Origin: JABCZH01 sp963803775
GTDB lineage: Bacteria; Acidobacteriota; Terriglobia; Terriglobales; Acidobacteriaceae
Assembly (NCBI GenBank): GCA_963803775.1
Contig: CAWDNS010000002.1
Span: 558,001 to 622,000 of the forward strand
Reading direction: 5' to 3'
DNA: 64,000 nt
Positions within the stretch are counted from its first letter, which is position 1. Each line of letters opens with the position of its first letter. A program made the position numbers and the translations under genes. Below are positions 8,135 to 14,916 of the stretch, piece by piece. The notes below the pieces were generated by a model that did no database searches, was not told the origin of the DNA, and saw only the letters and a list, made by a program, of their open reading frames with translations.

Positions 8135-9676
8135 CTAAGCAAATTCGGACGACATCCCAACCAACTCCGCCAGGGCCTGCCAGTGTCGTGGGTGCGGTTG
8201 CCGTCGGCCAACACGGATGTCGGCTGCGTAGGACTCCGAAACACCAAGAGCAGCCGCAATGGCCGGGCACGTGAGCCCAGGGAGCCGAGGCTGGATTTTG
8301 TGCGCGTAGGTTGCATTGTTGAGCCAGACTGGAAGGCTCGACGCGAGCCAACCTCGTTTGGCAGCTTCGTGGCGGCGTTGGGAATCTGCCCGGCTAGCTT
8401 GCGCAGAGGAAACTTGTGCGGCGATTCGCCCGGCTCGTGCAGCTTGGGTCAGATTGTCCTTTGAAATCGACTTGGTGCAGATGGCGCAGTGCTTCCGACC
8501 TTGTTCGATTTGGACACCGCAACCACCGCAAAGCGTGTCTGGTCTGGGAGCGGCCTTAGTGGAGAGAGTCGGCATACTCTCGCGGGCATCGCGACGATGA
8601 CGTTGCGTCAAACGCGTAGGCGGGCCCATGTGGCGGTTGGGTTTAGATATTCCCGACGCCAGCGTGTGCGCTACCCATTCGGCCAACGGCGCGACCGCAC
8701 GACCCCAGGTCGCAGCGGTTTCCGAGAGCCGAGCTACAATTGAGGCCATCAGTCGGCAGTTGCCATCGCGTTGCTCGAAAAACCAATCCCGACGTAGCGA
8801 CTCGCGGGTAATCCAGTCGAGCAAATAAGCATCAACTTTCGGACGAACGGGTTCGAGTAGATCAAAAGCTAGGCTGTCGCGCACCTTCGAGTCAGCGTGT
8901 AGGACTCCGAGACCGGGGTCGAGTCCAAGCGCAGCTACGGCGTGGCGAGCCTCTGATTCAAGTACCGCATACAAGTAATTAAGCAGCGCATTCGGGGGGT
9001 TAACTGCCAGGCGGGGAGATCCGGTCAATGGCGATATCCGATATCCAAACACGGCCCAGTGAGCAGGAACCCGACGAAGATCATTTTTCGGGAAATTGAT
9101 CGGCAGATTATGCCATGCAGACCAGTAGGCGCGGCCCGCTAGCGATTCCAAAAGCCGGATGTCTTCGGAGTTGCTAGCGGTCGCTAGTCTGACTCTGAAT
9201 TCGGAAATCGTTTTCGCAGTCGCTGTGTCGAGAAGTTTCTCTCCTGCGACTTGTGCCTGACCGTCAAGCTTTTGCGAAATCAATTCCCGCGCGATTTCTA
9301 GGGCGATGCCGGATTGAACTGCAAGACCTTGAGCACGCCTGAGGCGAGCGTCCGAGGGGCGCACAGGGCCGGTCGTGGCCAAAACGGAGCCGTCACGCTC
9401 CAGCATCGAGAACGCAATGTCCTGGTCAGCTAACCAGCGAAGGGCAGAGAGGGAAAGCATTCCGTCTGAGCCAACAATAACTAATCGTTTCAGACCGTGT
9501 CCAACCCGTGCAAATCTGACTCGCCTACGATCAGATGCGATGCCATCTTCTATGAAGAGATGACCACGCTCAACGCGTACTTGTATGCCGTAACCGACGA
9601 GGGTCACAACCCCGTGTCGGGGTGCTATCGAATTGTGAGATTGCGGGAGTTGGTATACGGTTTTTACAGCTGCCAT
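8135..9676 (-). CDS. cas1: Casposase: Cas1-family integrase with zinc ribbon and HTH
   Basis: This 513-residue protein has a Cas1 beta-sandwich region (about 18-105), then the catalytic helical domain. The metal triad is visible: E177 in LLESLAGRAYW, H260 in GLDPGLGVLHADS and E275 in AFDLLEPVRPKVD; NPPNALLNYLYAVLESEARHAV (positions 226-247) is typical of Cas1. After residue 345 comes an extra C-terminal region absent from CRISPR Cas1: a zinc ribbon (C383, C386, C397, C400) and an HTH (about 465-495, AAALGVSESYAADIRVGRR). Extra C-terminal DNA-binding domains are characteristic of casposases, where they recognise the inverted repeats. No cas2 is nearby. It should cut out and integrate the element, producing 14-bp duplications. 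It is convergent with the DUF4145 gene and downstream of a minus-strand hypothetical. Confidence 0.93.
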   Translation of the reverse strand: MAAVKTVYQLPQSHNSIAPRHGVVTLVGYGIQVRVERGHLFIEDGIASDRRRVRFARVGHGLKRLVIVGSDGMLSLSALRWLADQDIAFSMLERDGSVLATTGPVRPSDARLRRAQGLAVQSGIALEIARELISQKLDGQAQVAGEKLLDTATAKTISEFRVRLATASNSEDIRLLESLAGRAYWSAWHNLPINFPKNDLRRVPAHWAVFGYRISPLTGSPRLAVNPPNALLNYLYAVLESEARHAVAALGLDPGLGVLHADSKVRDSLAFDLLEPVRPKVDAYLLDWITRESLRRDWFFEQRDGNCRLMASIVARLSETAATWGRAVAPLAEWVAHTLASGISKPNRHMGPPTRLTQRHRRDARESMPTLSTKAAPRPDTLCGGCGVQIEQGRKHCAICTKSISKDNLTQAARAGRIAAQVSSAQASRADSQRRHEAAKRGWLASSLPVWLNNATYAHKIQPRLPGLTCPAIAAALGVSESYAADIRVGRRQPHPRHWQALAELVGMSSEFA

Positions 9677-9784
9677 TGGAGTGCCTTTCCGAGGGTGGCT
9701 AGGGTCTGTCGGCTGCTTCCAACAGTCGGCAGACCCGCTTGCATTAGTGAGTCATCTCATTCTATATCAATAACATAGGCAAAG

Positions 9785-9802
9785 CATCCAACAAATTGGA
9801 TG
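9785..9802. promoter_or_regulatory. 7-bp palindrome upstream of cas1
   Basis: CATCCAA (9785-9791) and TTGGATG (9796-9802) form a perfect inverted repeat with a 4-nt spacer, 109 bp upstream of the cas1 start and just after the stop of the preceding minus-strand gene. It could be an operator for an HTH protein (the casposase carries one) or a short terminator; no T-tract of length follows on the minus strand. Confidence 0.4.
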
Positions 9803-9817
9803 AGGTGCCACGGGGGC

Positions 9818-10405
9818 TTAGCTGTCCTGGGTATCATTTACGACCACGTTTGCGCCTTGCGTACCCTTAACCGCAGGGCGCTTGACCTTTGCCCTCTTTT
9901 TCGCCGTGCGCTTCGCTCCCCGGCTTCTCGCCGGAGTCGCATTTTCAGCGGTAGGGGCAGCCAGACAGGTTAGCTCGTACGATGTGAAGAATACCGGCAT
10001 TTCCAGTTTTTCTTTACCGCGTTTTGGATAGACAAATTCATCGCCTTCGCGATTGAAAAAGTGTTCCACTCGATCTCTCGCTCTTCTTACCGCGCTCAAA
10101 ATAGCTTGGTTCCGTTTTCTACCGCCCGCTTGCCAATAACGGCGGTATTCGTGGCGGGCAATGTCTGCAAGGCTCATCTCGTCGCGCTGTTCCATCAGCC
10201 AAATGTTTAGATCTTGCACTGTGAGGCCGCGCTCACAGAGTGCCGCTGCGGTTTCTCCACGCAGAGAGTCAGCTAGCCCAATGTAGTGCTTTAGTTCCCA
10301 AAACAAACCGTGGTCGATATCCCGTTGGACCATCTTCGTCCTTCCCGTGGTGTCGAAAATCGTCGAAAGATGCCGACACGCCTTACAGAATACTAGCTCG
10401 GCCAT
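9818..10405 (-). CDS. Casposon hypothetical protein, basic C-terminal tail
   Basis: I chose the ATG at 10405 (195 residues, MAELVFCKACRHLS); a TTG seven codons upstream (10426) is also in frame. It has a CxxC (FCKAC) near the N-terminus, a helical middle (GLTVQDLNIWLMEQRDEMSLADIARHEY is residue run about 62-89) that might be a DNA-binding helix bundle, and a Lys/Arg/Ala-rich tail (ARSRGAKRTAKKRAKVKRP) that suggests nucleic-acid binding. No family recognised. It is transcribed in the same direction as cas1, 141 bp upstream of it, and divergently from the HNH-polB operon, so it is a candidate regulator or accessory factor of transposition (inference). Confidence 0.6.
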   Translation of the reverse strand: MAELVFCKACRHLSTIFDTTGRTKMVQRDIDHGLFWELKHYIGLADSLRGETAAALCERGLTVQDLNIWLMEQRDEMSLADIARHEYRRYWQAGGRKRNQAILSAVRRARDRVEHFFNREGDEFVYPKRGKEKLEMPVFFTSYELTCLAAPTAENATPARSRGAKRTAKKRAKVKRPAVKGTQGANVVVNDTQDS

Positions 10406-10455
10406 TAGCGTGAGATAAGGCTCCAACCAAGAAAGGGCGTTAGGGTCTCAACCGC

Positions 10456-10950
10456 ATGCGTCGCACCTCCATTTCACGCCAGCAGTCTTCGCGCAAGCAA
10501 GAGGCGAGGTTACGTGGGTTTGCTGCACTTAATCGCGTTCGACAAGGCAAATCCAAAACACTCTCCCACGCCGCGCGGGTCGAGGGCACGACTCTCAAAT
10601 TCATCCGTCAAGTGTTTCCCGCTGCTCTTATTCAGAAACGTCCCAGTACTCGAATACGCGTCAAGGCGAGCGATGCCTACTCAGCCCGAGTTGAAATAAT
10701 GACGGGCACCGGTCCACTGATTGTGACCGCACGCGGGTCGCGTCAGCGTGAACTCGCAGGCCGCCACAGGGCCACTGTTGAACGGGTGCGGCGAGGAAAG
10801 GTCACTACATCTGTTCTGAAGCAATTTCGAGATAAGAGGGTTGGCGGCCATGAATTGATTAGCGACTTCGATCAACTCTACGTATTGGCACAAGCCGGTG
10901 TTTTGGACCAACTCGACACCCTCTACGTGAGCCCGGACACGAGCGCGTGA
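10456..10950 (+). CDS. Casposon hypothetical protein, basic, first gene of HNH-polB operon
   Basis: This 164-residue very basic protein starts with an Arg/Ser/Gln-rich segment (MRRTSISRQQSSRKQEARLR), followed by an HTH-like stretch (KTLSHAARVEGTTLKFIRQ) and a compact domain ending FRDKRVGGHELISDFDQLYVLAQAGVLDQLDTLYV. I have seen this kind of small protein in bacterial accessory DNA but cannot name a family. Its stop overlaps the GTG start of the HNH gene by 4 bp (GTGA), so the two are translationally coupled. A DNA-binding role in element maintenance is inference. Confidence 0.6.
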   Translation: MRRTSISRQQSSRKQEARLRGFAALNRVRQGKSKTLSHAARVEGTTLKFIRQVFPAALIQKRPSTRIRVKASDAYSARVEIMTGTGPLIVTARGSRQRELAGRHRATVERVRRGKVTTSVLKQFRDKRVGGHELISDFDQLYVLAQAGVLDQLDTLYVSPDTSA

Positions 10951-11414
10951 AGAACCCGAATCCCATCGCGCGAGCGCGGCGAATCCAGATGCGCCGCAAA
11001 GGCACGGGATACGCAGATCGCTGCTTCTATTGTTTGGAGACCGACGTCTTCTGCTTCGAATTGGACCACCCTGTCACTACGGAGTTGGATCCATCATTCA
11101 AAAGAACTGTGTGCCGCAACTGTCATCGTAAGCTGGAAGCAAACAGAGACATTAAGGGGCTAACAAAAAATGGCTTCCACCATGTAAACGAGACTGAGCG
11201 GGAACAACTGCGGCGTTATTTATTGTTGCAGGCTGAAGATCAGGATTCGATAGCGGAAATGCTGGAATCGCCGGCCGCCTCCCCCCAACTGGCAGTCAAT
11301 GCCCTGCGCTCAATCGCGGCATCGTTGCGCCGCAAGAGCGACTCCCTATCACAATCGAAGTACCCACCAATGAGCGCGGCAGCCTTAGAATGGGACGGCG
11401 CTGGCTGCGCGTGA
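10947..11414 (+). CDS. HNH endonuclease-like protein
   Basis: This 155-residue protein starts at a GTG that overlaps the previous stop. The HNH/zinc-finger core is complete: CFYC (26-29), LDHP with the Asp-His pair (40-41), and CRNCHRKLEANRD (56-68), where the final Cys pair and His complete the metal site. HNH nucleases are a recurrent component of casposons alongside Cas1 and PolB. The C-terminal 70 residues are helical. It overlaps the polB gene by 25 bp in another frame, supporting co-expression of hypothetical-HNH-polB as one operon. Likely role: DNA cleavage during transposition or element processing (inference). Confidence 0.8.
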   Translation: MKNPNPIARARRIQMRRKGTGYADRCFYCLETDVFCFELDHPVTTELDPSFKRTVCRNCHRKLEANRDIKGLTKNGFHHVNETEREQLRRYLLLQAEDQDSIAEMLESPAASPQLAVNALRSIAASLRRKSDSLSQSKYPPMSAAALEWDGAGCA

Positions 11415-13162
11415 AGTTTCCCAAGTTGAACGCGGCAACGGGCAGCAAGCGCAGGAACTTTATCTTCATGCACGTTGCTCCCGAACCAGCACCCATTTCC
11501 CTACGCGTCCACTCGCGCGTGATGGATGAAACACCACGTCCGCCTGGCGAAGGAAAACTGGCGGACAAGTGGGCCCACTTTGCTCTCGTTTTCGACTGCG
11601 AGACTACGCTCGATATTCGGCAGGACCTTACGTTCCTATGGTGGAGATTCTGCGAACTCAAAGACGGAAAGTATGTTTGCCAACTGGAGGGCGTCGTACA
11701 CCACGACAACCTGCCAGAAGAATCAGTCCAGACCATTCGCGATTACGCCCTTGGCAAACGCGCAGATGTCGAAGGTGGCTGTCCAGAAGGCATCGGCGTT
11801 CAGTCGCGCACTCAATTCGTCGATGGTGAATTCTGGGACGCGCTTCGCGCTGGGGCAGTCGTCGTCTGTTTTAACTCTCCGTTTGATCTCAGCCGTCTGG
11901 CGCTGGAGTATCGCGAAGCGCAGAGCAAGAACACTGGCTGGTCGATGGTCATGTGGACATATGAGGGAAAGCCGGACAAGCTCAAACCCAAGCTGAGGAT
12001 CAAGCCGAAAGACTCGCGCTCTGCTTTCATCAGTCTGGCGGGTGGCGATCCGAACAACCGTGTGATCTACCGAGGTCGTTTTCTCGACCTTTCCGTCCTA
12101 GGTTGGGCCCTGCGGAACAAGCACATGACACTGGAGGGATTTCTAGGTTCTTTTCATCTCAAGGGAAAAGTGAAGCACGAGCCAACCGGCTGCGTGACAG
12201 AGAGAGAACTTACGTATGGACGTGGAGATGTCGAGCGCACGGTTGCCCTGCTCAATGCGATGAAGGTCGAATACGAGGGTTTTCCTCTTCAGTTGCCTCC
12301 CGAACGAGCCATGAGCGCGGCTAGTATTACAAAAGCATTCCTCGACGAAATGCGCATCTCCCGGCCAGCAGACAAATTCAATCTGCCAGACGAAGTCTTG
12401 GGTAAATGCATGCAGGCGTACTACGGAGGCCGCAGCGAAATTCGTATCCGACACGAAGAGGTACCGGTTGTGGTCTGTGATGCGACGTCCGAATATCCGA
12501 CGGTTGCCGCCCTGCTTAATTTGTGGTCACTGCTCATTGCAGCCGAAATCGAGATCGTGGATTGCACCAAAGAAGCACAGGAAACTCTACGACGTACCAA
12601 TCCGAAAACCCTGCTCAATCCATCTAATTGGCTTAAACTCTCATTCTTTGCTTCGATTAAACCCGATGGCGATGTCCTGCCGGTTCGCGCTTTATACAGC
12701 GAAACTGGAGATACGAATATCGGCCTGAATCCGCTCACGTCTCCAAAGGCGATCTGGTACGCGGGTCCTGATCTCGCAGCATCCAAGCTGAAGACAAAGC
12801 GCACACCCAAAGTGATCCAGGCATTCAAGCTGATTCCTCGCCAGGGTGCGCAGGAGGGTATGAGGGCCACATCCATCGGCACCCGTAAATTCGATCCGGC
12901 CAGCGACGACTTTTTCCGCGCCATCATTGAAGAGCGAAAGAGCCTCCCCACAATAAGGACAGTCTTCAACCCCTTTAGTTTCGTCATTGGGAACCTCCGT
13001 AGCGCGAATTCGAAACGCGGCCTACTCACGCGAGAGAAACGCTCGCCTGCGAACCGCAAGGGGGAGAACGCTGCGGAAACGCCGAGCCGTGAAGGATTAT
13101 CGTCCCCGGCCTGGCTGGGGTCAAGCCGCACCGTGCACCTTATTAAACGTTTCAGTTGTTAG
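11390..13162 (+). CDS. polB: Family-B DNA polymerase, 3'-truncated by right inverted repeat
   Basis: This frame encodes 590 residues, of which about 1-519 are native and the rest is read from the inverted repeat. The 3'-5' exonuclease motifs are present: Exo I D69-C-E71 (VFDCETT), Exo II VCFNSPFDLSRL (160-170, with D166), Exo III TYGRGDVERT (Y276, D280). The partition motif YYGGRSE (344-350) and polymerase motif A, D364-ATSEYP, follow. The frame departs just after AIIEERKSLP (511-520), where motif B (KxxxNSxYG) should begin, so motifs B and C (the DTDS Asp pair) are missing. Casposons typically carry a protein-primed-like PolB thought to replicate the element. This copy should keep proofreading but not polymerase activity. 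The start overlaps the HNH gene. Confidence 0.85.
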   Translation: MGRRWLRVKFPKLNAATGSKRRNFIFMHVAPEPAPISLRVHSRVMDETPRPPGEGKLADKWAHFALVFDCETTLDIRQDLTFLWWRFCELKDGKYVCQLEGVVHHDNLPEESVQTIRDYALGKRADVEGGCPEGIGVQSRTQFVDGEFWDALRAGAVVVCFNSPFDLSRLALEYREAQSKNTGWSMVMWTYEGKPDKLKPKLRIKPKDSRSAFISLAGGDPNNRVIYRGRFLDLSVLGWALRNKHMTLEGFLGSFHLKGKVKHEPTGCVTERELTYGRGDVERTVALLNAMKVEYEGFPLQLPPERAMSAASITKAFLDEMRISRPADKFNLPDEVLGKCMQAYYGGRSEIRIRHEEVPVVVCDATSEYPTVAALLNLWSLLIAAEIEIVDCTKEAQETLRRTNPKTLLNPSNWLKLSFFASIKPDGDVLPVRALYSETGDTNIGLNPLTSPKAIWYAGPDLAASKLKTKRTPKVIQAFKLIPRQGAQEGMRATSIGTRKFDPASDDFFRAIIEERKSLPTIRTVFNPFSFVIGNLRSANSKRGLLTREKRSPANRKGENAAETPSREGLSSPAWLGSSRTVHLIKRFSC

Positions 13163-13446
13163 CGCAACATTTTTGAAAAAAGTCGCAGAACTTGAAGTCC
13201 GAGTGGAAACCGAAAGCAAAGACCTGCATCTACCGTGTTTTCAACAACGTCCAACCACGCTCTTTATTAACGTTAAGTAGAAACCCTTCGGCTGCGCGAC
13301 AATACTCCAGCCTGCTTTGCAAATTCCGCGCGAGTTTTTTAAAAACCTCGCCCACGAAAATCCGGGCATGTCACGCTCGCCGACCACTGGAAACGGAGTT
13401 AACCGCCAGGGGGTGTAGCCGAATTTCTCCCGAAGAGTACTACCCC
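12948..13446 (-). repeat. Right terminal inverted repeat (499 bp)
   Basis: This is the reverse complement of 2379-2877. It ends GAGTACTACCCC next to the right target duplication. Its inner boundary cuts the polB frame at codon 520. It contains, pointing inward on the minus strand, the GloVer ribosome binding site and start, which opens a 236-codon antisense frame (start 13131, or the GloVer ATG at 12987) across the polB 3' region. Confidence 0.93.
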
Positions 13447-13460
13447 CTCCTGGCATTGAC
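13447..13460. repeat. Right target-site duplication of casposon
   Basis: CTCCTGGCATTGAC immediately follows the right inverted repeat and equals 2365-2378. It lies 49 bp upstream of the next gene's ATG, so the element sits in that gene's promoter region. Confidence 0.9.
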
Positions 13461-13509
13461 ACCTCTATCCTCCCTGCCTAGACTGGACGCGCTTTCGAGC
13501 GTTTCCATC

Positions 13510-14805
13510 ATGACCTTCAAGCAATCCAACTACTGGCTGGATACTGTCACGTTGCCCGCTGCCACTGCCGGCGATTTGCCGGTGCTAGTTGATGTTGCCA
13601 TCGTGGGCGCGGGGTTTACCGGGCTTTCTGCTGCGCGTACTTTGGCCAAGCGCGGTGCGAAGGTTGCGGTACTTGAGGCCAATACGATCGGGTGGGGCGC
13701 GAGCTCTCGCAACGGCGGAATGGTGTTGACCGGTATGAAGCTCGATGTCGAAACTCTGGCTGCACGCTACGGGATGGAAGCCGCCAAGCGAATGTACGCC
13801 GCGTCGCTGGCTTCTATCGCCTTTGTGGAACATATTGTTCGCGAGGAACAGATCGATTGCAACTTCTATCGCTCGGGCCATCTGGAAGTTGCTTGCAAGC
13901 AGTCGCATTTCGATGCCTACGCGCGCTCGGTTGAACTGATCGCACGCGAGTTCAACCATCAGATTCGCGTTGTTTCGCGGCAGGAGTTGCGATCCGAGAT
14001 TGGTTCCAACATTTACTTCGGCGGAATGGTTGACGACCTTAGTGCCGGACTGAATCCCGCGCGCTATGTGGCCGGACTGGGCCGATCTGCGCTCGCCGCC
14101 GGAGCTGGCGTCTTTGAAAATGCATGTGTGCGACGAATCACGCGCTCATCAAACGGCGGGCAATCTGGCTTCCAGCTGGATACTTCCCGTGGACGCATTT
14201 TCGCGAAGGATGTTTTCATCGCGACCAGTGGTTACACATCTTCAGCCACTCCGGCGCTGCAAAAGAGAATTATTCCTATCGGCTCGTTCATCATCGCGAC
14301 TGAACCTTTATCCGATGGGCTGGCGCGGGAACTTAGCCCGCGCAATCGCATGATTTTTGATTCCAAGAACTATCTTTATTACTACCGGCTTACTCCCGAC
14401 AATCGCATGTTGTTTGGCGGGCGCGCTGCATTCTTTCCGGAGACGGCAAATACCATCCGCCGCAGCGCCGAGCTTCTGCGCCGGGGCATGGTCGAAGTCT
14501 ATCCGCAGTTGCGCGACACCAAGCTGGCATACGCATGGGGAGGCACACTCGATTTTTGCTTCGACACCATGCCGCATGCCGGACAGATGGATGGAATCTA
14601 TTACGCGGTGGGATATGCGGGGCACGGCGTGGCCATGGCAACGTATCTTGGAGCGAAGATGGCGGAGCAGATCATCGGAGGGCGGAGCGACAATCCTTAC
14701 GAGAACATTCCCTTCCCCGGCGCGCCGCTCGGCCTCTATAACGGCTGGCCGTGGTTCCTGCCGTTCGCCGGGGCTTATTACAAAGTTCTCGACTGGATCA
14801 GTTGA
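13510..14805 (+). CDS. FAD-dependent amine/amino-acid oxidoreductase (DAO family)
   Basis: This 431-residue protein starts at the ATG at 13510, the first in-frame start outside the casposon. It has the dinucleotide-binding motif VAIVGAGFTGLSAARTLAKRG (about 28-48) followed by the E of VLEA and the GWGASSRNGGMV motif typical of gamma-glutamylputrescine oxidase/DAO family flavoenzymes. The C-terminal FAD contact YAVGYAGHGVAMATYLGAKM is present. It probably oxidises an N-substituted amino acid or amine with release of an aldehyde or keto acid; the substrate is unknown. The casposon ends 63 bp upstream and may have separated it from its original promoter. Confidence 0.88.
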   Translation: MTFKQSNYWLDTVTLPAATAGDLPVLVDVAIVGAGFTGLSAARTLAKRGAKVAVLEANTIGWGASSRNGGMVLTGMKLDVETLAARYGMEAAKRMYAASLASIAFVEHIVREEQIDCNFYRSGHLEVACKQSHFDAYARSVELIAREFNHQIRVVSRQELRSEIGSNIYFGGMVDDLSAGLNPARYVAGLGRSALAAGAGVFENACVRRITRSSNGGQSGFQLDTSRGRIFAKDVFIATSGYTSSATPALQKRIIPIGSFIIATEPLSDGLARELSPRNRMIFDSKNYLYYYRLTPDNRMLFGGRAAFFPETANTIRRSAELLRRGMVEVYPQLRDTKLAYAWGGTLDFCFDTMPHAGQMDGIYYAVGYAGHGVAMATYLGAKMAEQIIGGRSDNPYENIPFPGAPLGLYNGWPWFLPFAGAYYKVLDWIS

Positions 14806-14916
14806 GATAGAGAACTCCTGACGGCCAGGGCAGCGCGATCGTGGTGACTTCCAAGCTGTATGATTCTTGACGGGTCGAGAAACGGGCAAGGATTCGCCCG
14901 GCGGAAAGTCCGCACG

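Larger units (their letters stand above)
2379..13446. mobile_element. Casposon (Cas1-encoding transposon), 11.07 kb
   Basis: Seen directly: 499-bp terminal inverted repeats at both ends, a 14-bp direct repeat immediately outside them, and inside a Cas1-family integrase, a family-B DNA polymerase and an HNH nuclease, with no cas2, no effector cas genes and no CRISPR repeats. This combination defines casposons, the Cas1 transposons from which CRISPR adaptation modules are thought to derive. Gene order from the left end is: two GloVer-repeat secreted proteins (+), DUF4062 (-), DUF4145 (+), cas1 (-), hypothetical (-), hypothetical (+), HNH (+), polB (+, truncated). The apparently identical inverted repeats indicate a recent event. 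The polymerase is broken by the right inverted repeat, so the element may no longer replicate autonomously although integrase and ends look intact. Confidence 0.9.

Noticed and set aside
8135..9676. Part of a CRISPR-Cas adaptation module
   Set aside because: No cas2, no effector genes and no direct repeats with spacers lie nearby, while long inverted repeats and a 14-bp duplication frame the gene.
13192..13509. N-terminal extension of the FAD oxidase into the inverted repeat
   Set aside because: The frame is open by chance; the extension has no homology, is mirrored in the left repeat, and the family starts at MTFKQSNYW (13510).
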